Source of the DNA: Leptospiraceae bacterium
GTDB lineage: Bacteria; Spirochaetota; Leptospiria; Leptospirales; Leptospiraceae
Reading direction: 5' to 3'
Length of the DNA stretch: 64,000 nucleotides
Assembly: GCA_024233865.1 (NCBI GenBank)
Contig: JACKPA010000009.1
Coordinates: forward strand, 124,001-188,000
Shown here: piece by piece, positions 52,291-62,101 of the stretch
Layout: every line of letters begins with the position of its first letter
Numbering within the stretch: the first letter of the stretch is position 1
The notes under the pieces: model-generated
The model's database searches: none
Told to the model about the DNA's origin: nothing
Seen by the model: only the letters and a program-made list of their open reading frames with translations
Made by a program: the position numbers and the translations under genes

Positions 52291-53658
52291 TTTATAGGGG
52301 TGGATTTCGATACCAATTAGGGTTATGTCATCTTGTCTTTCAAAATTAGAGGTAAAAGTCTGAATCTCATCAATCAAATTATTTATACATTTTTCCATTG
52401 GCAAAGATAGGTTGTTTTCGAAGAACTTTTTAACATTCCCTTCACCGTATTCTTCAAAATCTTCATTACACTGTTCATACAATCCGTCAGAAAAAAGGTA
52501 GAGCCGGCAAGTAGATGAATACGATAATTCTTTCTTTTTATATTCCGTATTTCCCAATAAACCTATCATTCTTCCGGTTTTATAAATTTCTATAACACTT
52601 CCATTATTTACAAAAAATTGTTCGGGATGACCGGCAGAAGCGTATACTATAGTTTGGTCCTTTAAATTAATATCGAATATTGCAGCCGTAAAAAACATAT
52701 TTAAAGTTAAAAATTGCTCAATAAATTGATTGTTAATTTGATACAGAATTTCTGCTGGGGAAAGGCTTGTTTTTTTCACATTATCATATTCAACCTTGAT
52801 TGCCATTGTTAATAATGCTCCTTGTACTCCATGACCGGTAGCATCCGCTATAATCACCCTATAAAAATCTTCCGAAAGGGATATTATATCATAAAAATCC
52901 CCTCCAACCTCAGCCTTTGGAATATAACGAGCAAAAAATTGAATATTTTTCGTTTTTAGCATTTTTTTTGGTAAAATGCTCTTTTGTATCCTTTTCGCAA
53001 TGGAAAGATCTTTTTTTATGATCCGCAAAGAGTTTTTCAAATCTTGTGTTCTTTCTTTGACTTTATGCTCTAAATTGATATGATAATCTAAAATTGACAT
53101 CAGTAATTGATAGTTCCTCAAGCTAGTTGTAACAACAGAAAATAATCTATCCGTAGTAAGTTCTCCTTTAGTTTGATATCCGTTAATATCATAATTGAGG
53201 ATCATCTCTTTTTCTGGAACGTTGTATTCGTAACCGGTTCTCAAAATGATACGAATTAAATTATTTTTTAGATCTTCGCGAATATATTTTACGATTTGCA
53301 AACCGGCATCTTCTTCTTCCATTACAATATCCAAAAATACCAAAGCTATATCCGAATTTTCCAAAAGAAATTTTTTGGCTTCTTCGATATTGTAAGCGTC
53401 AAAAATAATTACATCTTTTCCTTCAAAAGAGTAATCTTCCAAAACAGCAGATGTAACAATATGTATGTTTTTATCATCATCTACAACTAAAACTTTCCAA
53501 TTATTGGATTTCTGAAATGAAACAAGCGTGTTGACTAAATTTTGAAGATTATTTTTATTTGTTTTCAAATCATCTTGTTCAATATCATAAATATTAGAAA
53601 AAAATGGTCTATAATCTTCTGTAGAAAAGTATTTTTTATCAAAATTGTCATTAGGCAT
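52282..53658 (-). CDS. Receiver-SpoIIE (PP2C) serine phosphatase
   Basis: The 458 aa protein has an N-terminal receiver domain (VLVVDDDKNIHIVTSAVLED; phospho-Asp in ALVFLDIVMEEEDAG; IILRTGYE with the conserved Thr), a coiled-coil linker (DYHINLEHKVKERTQDLKNS) and a C-terminal SpoIIE-type PP2C domain: IPKAEVGGDFYDIISL, VIIADATGHGVQGALLTMAI, FLYAS-type strands with SAGHPEQF, and ERQDDITLIGIEI at the end. Such proteins dephosphorylate STAS anti-sigma antagonists upon receiver phosphorylation (RsbU-like partner switching). The STAS protein at 40280 is a possible target. Confidence 0.93.
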   Translation of the reverse strand: MPNDNFDKKYFSTEDYRPFFSNIYDIEQDDLKTNKNNLQNLVNTLVSFQKSNNWKVLVVDDDKNIHIVTSAVLEDYSFEGKDVIIFDAYNIEEAKKFLLENSDIALVFLDIVMEEEDAGLQIVKYIREDLKNNLIRIILRTGYEYNVPEKEMILNYDINGYQTKGELTTDRLFSVVTTSLRNYQLLMSILDYHINLEHKVKERTQDLKNSLRIIKKDLSIAKRIQKSILPKKMLKTKNIQFFARYIPKAEVGGDFYDIISLSEDFYRVIIADATGHGVQGALLTMAIKVEYDNVKKTSLSPAEILYQINNQFIEQFLTLNMFFTAAIFDINLKDQTIVYASAGHPEQFFVNNGSVIEIYKTGRMIGLLGNTEYKKKELSYSSTCRLYLFSDGLYEQCNEDFEEYGEGNVKKFFENNLSLPMEKCINNLIDEIQTFTSNFERQDDITLIGIEIHPYKEG

Positions 53659-53776
53659 ATAAAATTCCGGGAAAGCTGATTATAATATTGCTTATCTATA
53701 TTTACAAGAAGAGTAATATTATTATGCTCTTACAAATCAAGTATATTTAATCTTACCCATTGTTTATTAAAAAACA

Positions 53777-56700
53777 TTATTCCCAACTACCTTTGATGGA
53801 ACTTCCGGTTATTTTATCATTTTTAACCTTTATAAACATCGGTATCTCATCCTGCATTTCTTCAACGTGAGAAATGACACCAACAATTCGGTTTTCTTTT
53901 CGCAAAGATTTAAGAGTTTCAAAAACTATGGAAAGGGATTCTTTATCCAAAGAGCCAAAACCTTCATCAATAAAAAAGAAATTCTCTTTGGAAGAAGACA
54001 GTCTTTGAATTCTATCAGAAAGGGATAAAGCCAAAGAAAGAGCCGCTTGGAAAGTTTGTCCTCCGGATAATGTTTTTACACTTCTAACTTCACCATCATT
54101 GATGTAGTCTCTGACTTGAAAATTATTATCATCCATTAATTCAAGTTTAAGGTTTTGATTGGTGAGTTTATAAAACCTTTCATTGGCAGAGTTGCATATA
54201 TCTTTTAAAAATAATCTGGATACATAGTTTACAAAACCTTGTCCATGGAATAGATTCTTTAATTCCGAAATGTCTTTTTTTCTATCTTTTAATAGAATAT
54301 ATTTTTCCTCGAGAACTCGCTTTTTCTGTAAATTAGATTTCCAATTTTTGATTTCAAAGGTGAGTTCATGAAGTTCTTTTTTAGTTTTTTCTAAAACAGT
54401 GAATTTTTCTTCTATTTCAAAATTTAATTCTTTATGTAAAACTGAATCATAACTTTTTCCTTCGACTTTGTTTCTCAATTCTTTAAGATTTTGTTCTATA
54501 TGATTTACATTTTTATGGTAATTATTGACTTCCGCTCTAGCAGAGTCTACATTAAATTCTTGAGTAAGAATTTTCTCAACTTCTTGTATATTAGAAAACT
54601 TGGAATTAGAGAGGGCTTTTTCCAATTCAGTTTCTAATGTTTTTAAGTTTTTTTCACTTTCAGATAAATGATTGGTATTGGATTCAATTTCACCTTCCAA
54701 TTTGTTCCAATAAGCTTTTAATTGAGTAACGATTTTATTTTTTGATTCATAGGTTTTTACAATATCATCTATTTTTTGTTTCCAATTTTTCATTTGTATT
54801 TCCAAATTACTTTTGGAAAGGTGAATGTATTCGTCTTGCTTTAGCAATTTAATAAAATTAGATAACTCTTCAATTTTTGAGAATACTTTTGTTATTGCAA
54901 TTGTTTTCTCATTTGCAATATTTTTGTTTTTCTCATTGGTTGCATTTTTAACTTCCAGTTCTTTTTCCAGAGTCTCTCTGTCTGTTTCTAATTTTTTAAT
55001 TTCATCCCTTAAAATTTGACTCCTTTTTATCTCTTCTTGAACCTTATTTTCATCGTTTTGTGTGTATGGTTTCCACACAAAAGTTTCTAATAAAGCAGCA
55101 TAACTTTTTTTAAGCTTTTTTTCTTCTTCTGACTTTTCTTTTAAAAACGTATTATAGTCTTCTTCTTTAGCTCGAATATTTTCGAGGTATATTCTTGTAT
55201 TCCTTAGCTTTGCAGCATCTTCTTCCAATTTTGATTTTTTAGCAGAAGCACTTTGCAATTCTGACTCAAGACTTTTAATATCTAGTATTTGAGGATGTTC
55301 TTTGCTACCACAAAGAGGACAAGGTTCACCGCTCTGTAGTTTTTCTGCATAATCTTTTAATTTTTGATTTAATTTGTAGTGGAGAATTTTGGAATCTAAG
55401 AGTTTTACTTCTTCCTCTAAAATCCCCATTTTTTGCAAGATTTTTTGAATAGAGGATTCCGTAGTATTATCGGTATCCAAAGTAAAGTCTTTTAGCTTCT
55501 CAGATTTTTGTTTTTGTAATTTATCGAAATCCTGTTCTTTTTTTTTGATTTCCAAGTAAAGGCTATGTTGGTTTTCTTCAATTCTTGATTTTTTAGAAAA
55601 CCATTGGCTCATCTCATTTAAAACAGTATAATTTGGTAATATTTTATTCTTAGCTTTAATTTCCGTTTTGATTTTTATAACGCTATCGCCCAAGCTTTTA
55701 ATGATAAGCTCGGATTCTTGTAATTGTTTTTCTATGCTTGCTTTTTGTTGCGATAAAACGGATAAGCTCTTTTTTGATTCTTGAAGTTCAATAATTTTTT
55801 GAAGGTCTTCTTGTTTGGTTTTTAAATCTAATCTTTTCTCATAATCCACTCCTATTTTTTCAAACAGTTCTTCTTCTTTTAGAGTTTCCGCTTGAACGTT
55901 TTCCAGTTGTATCTTTTGATTATTTAATTCTCTGGACTTCTTTTTGTGTAAATTAGACTCATCCTTCTTTCTGTTTAGCAAATCTTTAAATTTGCTTTTA
56001 CACAATTCATAATCATCTATTTGTTCTTGGAGTTTTTTAAAGTCCTCAGACTTAGCTAATAAAGAAAGATGTTCTTGGTTTTTGCTTTCGATAGTTTCAA
56101 AAATTTCTTTTATACTATCCAATTGAATTTTTTGCTCTTTTTTTATTTCCAATTCTTTTGAAAGAATCTTTATTGCATCCCCTTTGTCAGCAATTTCTTT
56201 TTCTTTGATTTCAATCTGTTTTTCATCTATAAAGCCTAGTTCTGTCAATTGGGTTTCTATTTGATTGATTTGAAGATCATTTTTATTTTCTAGTATTTTT
56301 GCTTTGTTTGTCAGGTCATATTTATGCAATCCAAACAATTCTTTTAGCATTTCTGACCTTGAGGTAGATGTGAGTTGAATGAATTCTTTAAATTTGTCTT
56401 GGTGGATGATTATTGTTTTTTTGAAATTTTCATAGTTAAGTCCGATAATTTCCTCTGCCGTTTTTTCCGTTGGTTGCCAGTCATTATTTATATATTCATA
56501 ATGTTTGGAAACTAAGGTTTCGACTTTAGAAAAACTCCTTTTATTTCTTTTGGTTTTTTTTGTGAACCGGAATAATTTTCCATTTTCTGCCTTGAAATGA
56601 AAATCAATAAAGAGTTCATTGGATTTGAGATTCATCATATTATAGTTTCGATTGTCTTTAAGGTTGAGCCTTTCGGTTTCTCCATACAAAGCTATGGTTA

Positions 56701-56845
56701 TGGCTTCCAAGATTGTAGACTTTCCGCTTCCCACTTCCCCAAATATACCAAAAATGTTTGCCTTGCTTAGCTTTTCAAAATCAATTTTGGTTGGTTTTGC
56801 TTGGTAAGAATAGATTCCATTAATTTCCAAAGATATGGGTATCAT
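53777..56845 (-). CDS. sbcC: Exonuclease subunit SbcC
   Basis: The 1022 aa SMC-like protein has the N-terminal Walker A (NIFGIFGEVGSGKSTILEAI), two very long coiled-coil arms, a zinc hook at the tip (GEPCPLCGSKEHPQ), the ABC signature VKTLSGGQTFQAALSLALSL, and Walker B (ENFFFIDEGFGSLDKESLSI). With SbcD it forms the Mre11-Rad50-type nuclease that cuts hairpins and DNA ends blocked by protein. It overlaps sbcD by four bases on the minus strand. Confidence 0.96.
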   Translation of the reverse strand: MIPISLEINGIYSYQAKPTKIDFEKLSKANIFGIFGEVGSGKSTILEAITIALYGETERLNLKDNRNYNMMNLKSNELFIDFHFKAENGKLFRFTKKTKRNKRSFSKVETLVSKHYEYINNDWQPTEKTAEEIIGLNYENFKKTIIIHQDKFKEFIQLTSTSRSEMLKELFGLHKYDLTNKAKILENKNDLQINQIETQLTELGFIDEKQIEIKEKEIADKGDAIKILSKELEIKKEQKIQLDSIKEIFETIESKNQEHLSLLAKSEDFKKLQEQIDDYELCKSKFKDLLNRKKDESNLHKKKSRELNNQKIQLENVQAETLKEEELFEKIGVDYEKRLDLKTKQEDLQKIIELQESKKSLSVLSQQKASIEKQLQESELIIKSLGDSVIKIKTEIKAKNKILPNYTVLNEMSQWFSKKSRIEENQHSLYLEIKKKEQDFDKLQKQKSEKLKDFTLDTDNTTESSIQKILQKMGILEEEVKLLDSKILHYKLNQKLKDYAEKLQSGEPCPLCGSKEHPQILDIKSLESELQSASAKKSKLEEDAAKLRNTRIYLENIRAKEEDYNTFLKEKSEEEKKLKKSYAALLETFVWKPYTQNDENKVQEEIKRSQILRDEIKKLETDRETLEKELEVKNATNEKNKNIANEKTIAITKVFSKIEELSNFIKLLKQDEYIHLSKSNLEIQMKNWKQKIDDIVKTYESKNKIVTQLKAYWNKLEGEIESNTNHLSESEKNLKTLETELEKALSNSKFSNIQEVEKILTQEFNVDSARAEVNNYHKNVNHIEQNLKELRNKVEGKSYDSVLHKELNFEIEEKFTVLEKTKKELHELTFEIKNWKSNLQKKRVLEEKYILLKDRKKDISELKNLFHGQGFVNYVSRLFLKDICNSANERFYKLTNQNLKLELMDDNNFQVRDYINDGEVRSVKTLSGGQTFQAALSLALSLSDRIQRLSSSKENFFFIDEGFGSLDKESLSIVFETLKSLRKENRIVGVISHVEEMQDEIPMFIKVKNDKITGSSIKGSWE

Positions 56846-58080
56846 TCCGTTTCCTCTAGTATCAGTAATTCCCTAAAAAGGTCCTTCATAACGTCAGACG
56901 GGGCTTGTCCACCTTTTTTGTATTTAAAATAATCCTCAAACAAATCTTCGATATTTCTATTCAAATCTATTGTGCGTTCCGTTTCTCGAATCCCTCCCGA
57001 ATTTTCCAAAATTTCTGGGATAACGTTTACAATCTTATCATGGGCATTTCGTAGTTTTCTTTCTTCTTCCGCTTTCAAAAACGTGTTTGTTTGTATGGTT
57101 ATTTCCACATAAGAATCTTGATTGTTTCGTAACCAAACTAAGGCATCTTCGATATTGGAGAATTTTTGTCGTAGCAATTTTTTGCACTTAGTCAAACGAA
57201 CCTTTTGAATTTTGGCTTTTGTTTGAGGTTCCATATCCAAAAGCAATACATATTTGTTTTGATTTGCTTCGCTCATACTATAGGCGAGAGGGCTTCCGCT
57301 ATAAACAACCGAGCATGGTTTTTTGGCAATTGTTTGACACCTATGTAAATGGCCTAAGGCAACGTAATGTACGTTAGGTGGAATACTACTAGTGTACAAA
57401 ACTTCCGTTCCTCCAGCACCAACTATCGGTTTTTCACTTTCCGTCTCAATAGGGGCATTACCGGATTCTTCCATCATAAAGAGATGAGTCAGTAAAATAT
57501 TCACACCCTTATCATCAAGATAGGTACCAGCGAGTTCCTTCCATTTTTTTGCCAAACAATTTTGTAGTTCTTCTTCCTCATTTTCAACCCCTAAAAAAAT
57601 TTTTAGTCGTTTTTCATTAGCGTAAGGTGTTGTTATGATTCGCAAAGGATATTTGCTATTTGGCAAGAGGATTTCTAAAAATCCAAAATCAACTTTGGAA
57701 ATTTTTACCCCCGATTCCAAAACAAATAAATCGTGTTTGCTTTCCGGATAACCACAAAAAAAGATTCCACATTCTTTGGCGAGTGGGTCTGGAGCCTCTA
57801 TTCTGTCAGGTGAATCATGGTTTCCGGCTATGGCTATCACAGGTCTACTTGCGCTTTTGGTTAGCCTTTTTAAATATTTGTAAAAAATTTCTACTGCTTT
57901 TGCCGGTGGGTTAAAGGTATCGAACAAATCTCCAGCGATTAAAATGGCATCCACATCAAATCTATCGGAAATTTCTAATATCTCTTCCAAAACTTCAATT
58001 TGCTCCTCTAACCTTGAAAAGCTTTCCAAGTTTTTTCCTAAATGCCAATCGCTTGTATGAAGTATTCTCATGATATGCAA
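56842..58080 (-). CDS. sbcD: Exonuclease subunit SbcD
   Basis: The 412 aa protein is an Mre11-type nuclease: RILHTSDWHLGKNLESFSRL (metal ligands Asp and His), ILIAGDLFDTFNPPA (Asp), IAGNHDSPDR (Asn-His) and YVALGHLHRCQ (Gly-His-x-His). It forms the nuclease part of the SbcCD complex. A second ATG at 58071 gives the start MRILHTSDWH, closer to that of other SbcD proteins; 58080 adds three residues. The AAA-ATPase gene upstream is transcribed in the same direction, 68 bases away. Confidence 0.96.
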   Translation of the reverse strand: MHIMRILHTSDWHLGKNLESFSRLEEQIEVLEEILEISDRFDVDAILIAGDLFDTFNPPAKAVEIFYKYLKRLTKSASRPVIAIAGNHDSPDRIEAPDPLAKECGIFFCGYPESKHDLFVLESGVKISKVDFGFLEILLPNSKYPLRIITTPYANEKRLKIFLGVENEEEELQNCLAKKWKELAGTYLDDKGVNILLTHLFMMEESGNAPIETESEKPIVGAGGTEVLYTSSIPPNVHYVALGHLHRCQTIAKKPCSVVYSGSPLAYSMSEANQNKYVLLLDMEPQTKAKIQKVRLTKCKKLLRQKFSNIEDALVWLRNNQDSYVEITIQTNTFLKAEEERKLRNAHDKIVNVIPEILENSGGIRETERTIDLNRNIEDLFEDYFKYKKGGQAPSDVMKDLFRELLILEETE

Positions 58081-58148
58081 ACCTTTATTATAAATATTTT
58101 TGTGTCAAGTGACAAAAGTAAGTTAAATATGGGTACAGGCAGCAAGGT

Positions 58149-59873
58149 CTACAGTGACTTTACAAGCACCTTTTTTCCTTCAAAAGCGATTGCGTATTTT
58201 AGAATATTGTTTATTCCCATATCTCGCAATTCTGATTCATACTCTTTCTCTTTAATCTGCCAAAGAGCAGAATCGCAAGCCATTTCGAGGGTCTCATTGT
58301 CTTCTTTATCCACTTTTTTAAACTCTATGATTATTCCTATTTCTGATTTTTTATGAGGTATCAACATAATATCATAACGACCAAAACCGCTTTCACGATT
58401 GGATTTTACAAGGTGTGTCCCTTTGATGTGAATGAGAAGTCCAAGAACAAAAGCATGGTAGACCTTTTCAGACTCACTACCAGTAGGGTCAAAATAACTC
58501 ATCGAATTTAATACAAACTTTTGAAGGATTTTATCTAATGTTTTTGAGTCTCCGTTTAATAAACTTTTAATAAGCAACTCTACTTCATTATCCGGTAAAT
58601 TGTCAGAAAACCACATACGAACAAAGGTTTCATAAATTATCTCTACTTCCATATTCGGAATACTAAGGTTATAAAAAAACACCTTACCTATACGCTTCTT
58701 CCCAATAATCTTCAAATAGCCCGCAAACAAAAGGAAACTCCAAAGATGACTGCTATCCTTGCCAATATCCGAAAAAATGGTATTGGAATATATCACTTTG
58801 GATATTGGCTCACCTTTCAAAAGATGCCCCAAATCATCTTTGACTTGTCTGTCACCTTGAATCAGGAGTGTATTTATCAGAGAGTTGCTTGAAGTATTCA
58901 CCCAGAAAGGTTGACATCCAGCTCTATATTTTTTTACATAATTTATAATAGACCAAGGGTTATAAATATCATGGACTTCACCGAATACATACCCATTGTA
59001 CCACGTCTTTACATCTTCCAAATGGTCTTCGATTTCATAATCTTTCAAGAATTGTATCACTTCCGGTTCAGTAAAACCAAATTTATCTGCACACTCGTAT
59101 TCGAGAACAGTTAATACTTCCAAGTTATTCAGATCAGAGAAAATGTTTTCCTTTGCCACTCTCAAAATACCAGTGAGGACTCCCTTTTCTAAGTTGGAAT
59201 TATCCTTGAGACCTGCACCCAGAAAAGATCGCAGGAAATCTATCAAATTTTGGTAATAGCCTTTTTCATAAGCTTCGTGGATTGGCGTATCATATTCATC
59301 TATCAAAACAATGGCTTTTTGGTTGTAATATTTGTACAAGTATTCCGATAGACGTTGTAAACTACTGGAGTATTTAGCACTAGCAGCCCGTTCTTTTATA
59401 ATATTATTATATTGCTCTTTTTCAAAATCAGAGAAGTAATTAGAATTAAGTAAATATTTATGCCTTTTGTATTCTGAAGCAATTGTTTCTTTGATTTTAA
59501 CATAACATTCATCCCAACTAGGTTCTTTTAGATTTTTAAAGGTTAAAAAAATTACGGGATATTTCCCGCAGTGTTCTGTGTATTCCTCACCTTCTTGCCA
59601 GATTTTGAGATGTTGAAATAACCCTTTGGATATGCTCGGTGAACACTCTTCTGTGGGGGAACGTGCGTCCCCAGGGAATTTTGCTTCAAAAAAGCATTTA
59701 AGCATGGACAAATTAAGCGTTTTTCCGAACCTTCGCGGACGGGTAATGAGGGAATTTTCTGTTCCGGAATCAAGTATTTCTTTGATTAAAAGGGATTTGT
59801 CGACATAATAATAATCTCCTTCTATCATCTTTCTAAAATCACTAATTCCTATAGGTATTTTTTTCTTTTTCAT
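58149..59873 (-). CDS. AAA-ATPase with C-terminal PD-(D/E)XK nuclease-like domain
   Basis: The 574 aa protein is of the 'AAA-ATPase-like plus DUF1703' type: PIGISDFRKMIEGDYYYVDK at the start, Walker A RPRRFGKTLNLSM, Walker B IVLIDEYDTPIHEAYEKGYY, and a C-terminal nuclease-like core FGRYDIMLIPHKKSEIGIII then EFKKV (D ... E-x-K). These proteins occur in many copies in spirochaete, Bacteroidetes and Fusobacteria genomes; they are thought to be mobile or defence-related, but no activity is firmly known. A large near-palindrome lies 38 bases before the start. Confidence 0.88.
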   Translation of the reverse strand: MKKKKIPIGISDFRKMIEGDYYYVDKSLLIKEILDSGTENSLITRPRRFGKTLNLSMLKCFFEAKFPGDARSPTEECSPSISKGLFQHLKIWQEGEEYTEHCGKYPVIFLTFKNLKEPSWDECYVKIKETIASEYKRHKYLLNSNYFSDFEKEQYNNIIKERAASAKYSSSLQRLSEYLYKYYNQKAIVLIDEYDTPIHEAYEKGYYQNLIDFLRSFLGAGLKDNSNLEKGVLTGILRVAKENIFSDLNNLEVLTVLEYECADKFGFTEPEVIQFLKDYEIEDHLEDVKTWYNGYVFGEVHDIYNPWSIINYVKKYRAGCQPFWVNTSSNSLINTLLIQGDRQVKDDLGHLLKGEPISKVIYSNTIFSDIGKDSSHLWSFLLFAGYLKIIGKKRIGKVFFYNLSIPNMEVEIIYETFVRMWFSDNLPDNEVELLIKSLLNGDSKTLDKILQKFVLNSMSYFDPTGSESEKVYHAFVLGLLIHIKGTHLVKSNRESGFGRYDIMLIPHKKSEIGIIIEFKKVDKEDNETLEMACDSALWQIKEKEYESELRDMGINNILKYAIAFEGKKVLVKSL

Positions 59874-59910
59874 GAGTTCTTTTATCTATTTTAAGCCAGT
59901 TCGATATATG

Positions 59911-59936
59911 TAGGTGCATGATGCATCGTGCACCTA
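59911..59936. repeat. 26-bp near-perfect palindrome inside a wider inverted repeat
   Basis: TAGGTGCATGATG (59911-59923) is followed by its reverse complement CATCGTGCACCTA (59924-59936) with one mismatched pair. An outer pair GTTCGAT (59899-59905) and ATCGAAC (59978-59984) flanks it. The element lies between the S46 peptidase stop (59990) and the AAA-ATPase start (59873) on the minus strand, so it may end the peptidase mRNA or act as operator for the ATPase. It is G+C-richer than its surroundings. Confidence 0.6.
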
Positions 59937-59989
59937 GTGGCATAAATTCCAATAAAATTAAATAAATTATTCCTTACATCGAACTCATA

Positions 59990-62068
59990 TTATTTTGAAT
60001 TTGTTAATTCATCAATTAAATTGTACATAGAATATATGCTCTTTAAAGATTCCAAAATACCGGCAGAATGAACAGCTACTGCTCTTGCTTTATCTTCGGT
60101 ATAGAGATAATCGAGAACATGACTATAACAATTCCCATCAAAAATAATCCCGACAAAGTTACCATACCTATCCACAACTGGACTCCCCGAATTCCCTCCG
60201 GTTATATCATTTGTTGTAACAAAGTTTAAAGGAGTTGATAAGTCTATTCTATTTTTCCTTGCTTTGATTCTTTCTGATAATTGATAAGGAAATTCCTCCG
60301 AGAAGCTATGAGTTCTATCAAACAAACCATAAAACGTCGTAGAGCTTGGGAATTGATAATCACCTACGTTATACCCCGTTACTTTACCATAACTCAAACG
60401 AAGAGTAAAAGTAGCATCCGGATAAATAGATTTTCCATAAATCTTAAAATTTAGCCTTGATAGCTTACCGCTTTCTATGGTTAAAACGCTTTCAATATTT
60501 TTTTCATACCAGTTTCGTTTTTTTCTCATTAGAGGTTCTATTTGTAACATCCATTTAATCAAAGGATCATTCGATTTTTTAATGCCTTCCCAACCATTTT
60601 CAATTAGTTTTTTTCTAACCTCCGACCTGTCCAGTTCGGTATGAGCGATTATATCATTGGCTGCCATATCTACACTCTTGTCTCCAAGAGCAGTTATAAT
60701 AAATTTGTTTTTTGTTCCAAGTTCATTTATGGAAATATTAAAAGAATTCTTTATTAGATGAATTTCCAAATCCTTGTATATAGGAGCATTGGAAAAAAGT
60801 TTATATTTTAATGAGTGTAAATTTGAATCCCTATACTCTTCTAGTCTTTCTTCATTTGGCTTTTTAATTTCCTGTGTATACCTTACAATTGCGAGGGCTA
60901 TACCTACCAATTTCGAACCATAAATTCTTTCATAGAACTTTTTTTTTGTTCTTCTTTTTAGTTTACCATATACAACATCAATTTCTTTCCAAGGATTACC
61001 AAATTCTTCTTTAATAGACTGTTTTTCATTCAAAAGCTTTTTGATTTCTTCTTCTTTTGTTTGTATCTTGCTCAAATTAAGCTCATCATTTAAACTAGAG
61101 GACTGCCCGTTCAAAGCTTTCAAGGAATTTTCAATTCCTAAAATCATTCCTTGAACCCTTCTTTTTTCTTCCGTTCCTTTTTCCGAATATTCTTTGAGCG
61201 CGACCATCTGTTTCGTTAAAATATTGAGATAATTTGGAATGGAAACCTCTTTTATATAAGCCAATTGAGTAACGGTTTTGTTTCTATCAGTGGAACCCGG
61301 GTGACCGGAAACAATCACAAATTCATTTTCTTTTAAATCGGAACTGCTTAAAGATAGAAAATTTTCGTTTTTTATCGGTTTACCCTTTTCATAAACCCTA
61401 AAAAAAGCATAGTCGAGAGCAAATCTTGGATAATTAAAGTTATCCTTGTCTCCACCAAAACTGGCTGCTTGTATTTCCGGAGCCATTACAAGTCTTATGT
61501 CCGTATACTTTATGTACCTATACAGCCAATATTCACCTCCATTGTAGAGCATTACTACATTTGATCGTAAATGGTGTTTTTCAAAAGATTCTTGTTCTAT
61601 TTTTGCTATTTCAGCTTTTCTTTTTTTTAACATCTTTTCATACGAAGTTTCGTTGATAGCAGAGTTTACAATTCTTTGGGTAACGTCCTCAAAAGAAACA
61701 AGAACGTTTAATTCCAAATCGGGACACTTTAATTCTCTTGATTTGAATTTGGCATAATAACCGTTTTTTACATAGTTATTATCCTGAGTAGACATTTTTT
61801 GGAGTTGTCCCATTGCAACATGGTGATTGGTAATTACCAAGCCTTCCGACGAAACAAAAGCACCCGAACCACCATCATTAAACCTAACGGACGATAGTTG
61901 AAGTTTTTTTAAGATTGAATCGGATAGTTTAATATTATATTTTTCTTCTATTTTTTGAAAAGGAATGTTGTGATAAGTCCACATTCCTTCGTCAGAAAGT
62001 AAGTCAAGAAGTGTAAAAAAGAAAAACAAAAGAATAAAGATTTTTTTATGGAATGTTAATATATACAT
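59990..62068 (-). CDS. S46-family dipeptidyl-peptidase (DPP7/DPP11 type)
   Basis: The 692 aa protein has a signal peptide (IFILLFFFFTLLDLLS) and the chymotrypsin-like triad of S46 peptidases: His in GLVITNHHVAMGQLQ, Asp in SFGGDKDNFNYPRFALD, Ser in TGGNSGSPVVDRYGNFVGII. The ending GIIFDGN is also typical. The Asn/Gly after the Ser block decides acidic (DPP11, Arg) or broad (DPP7, Gly) specificity; no Arg is obvious in GNFVGIIFDGN, so DPP7-type activity is more likely. These enzymes remove dipeptides from the N-terminus in the periplasm. Confidence 0.92.
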   Translation of the reverse strand: MYILTFHKKIFILLFFFFTLLDLLSDEGMWTYHNIPFQKIEEKYNIKLSDSILKKLQLSSVRFNDGGSGAFVSSEGLVITNHHVAMGQLQKMSTQDNNYVKNGYYAKFKSRELKCPDLELNVLVSFEDVTQRIVNSAINETSYEKMLKKRKAEIAKIEQESFEKHHLRSNVVMLYNGGEYWLYRYIKYTDIRLVMAPEIQAASFGGDKDNFNYPRFALDYAFFRVYEKGKPIKNENFLSLSSSDLKENEFVIVSGHPGSTDRNKTVTQLAYIKEVSIPNYLNILTKQMVALKEYSEKGTEEKRRVQGMILGIENSLKALNGQSSSLNDELNLSKIQTKEEEIKKLLNEKQSIKEEFGNPWKEIDVVYGKLKRRTKKKFYERIYGSKLVGIALAIVRYTQEIKKPNEERLEEYRDSNLHSLKYKLFSNAPIYKDLEIHLIKNSFNISINELGTKNKFIITALGDKSVDMAANDIIAHTELDRSEVRKKLIENGWEGIKKSNDPLIKWMLQIEPLMRKKRNWYEKNIESVLTIESGKLSRLNFKIYGKSIYPDATFTLRLSYGKVTGYNVGDYQFPSSTTFYGLFDRTHSFSEEFPYQLSERIKARKNRIDLSTPLNFVTTNDITGGNSGSPVVDRYGNFVGIIFDGNCYSHVLDYLYTEDKARAVAVHSAGILESLKSIYSMYNLIDELTNSK

Positions 62069-62101
62069 GACGTTCTCTTGGTAAACTTAGCAAACAAAAT
62101 T

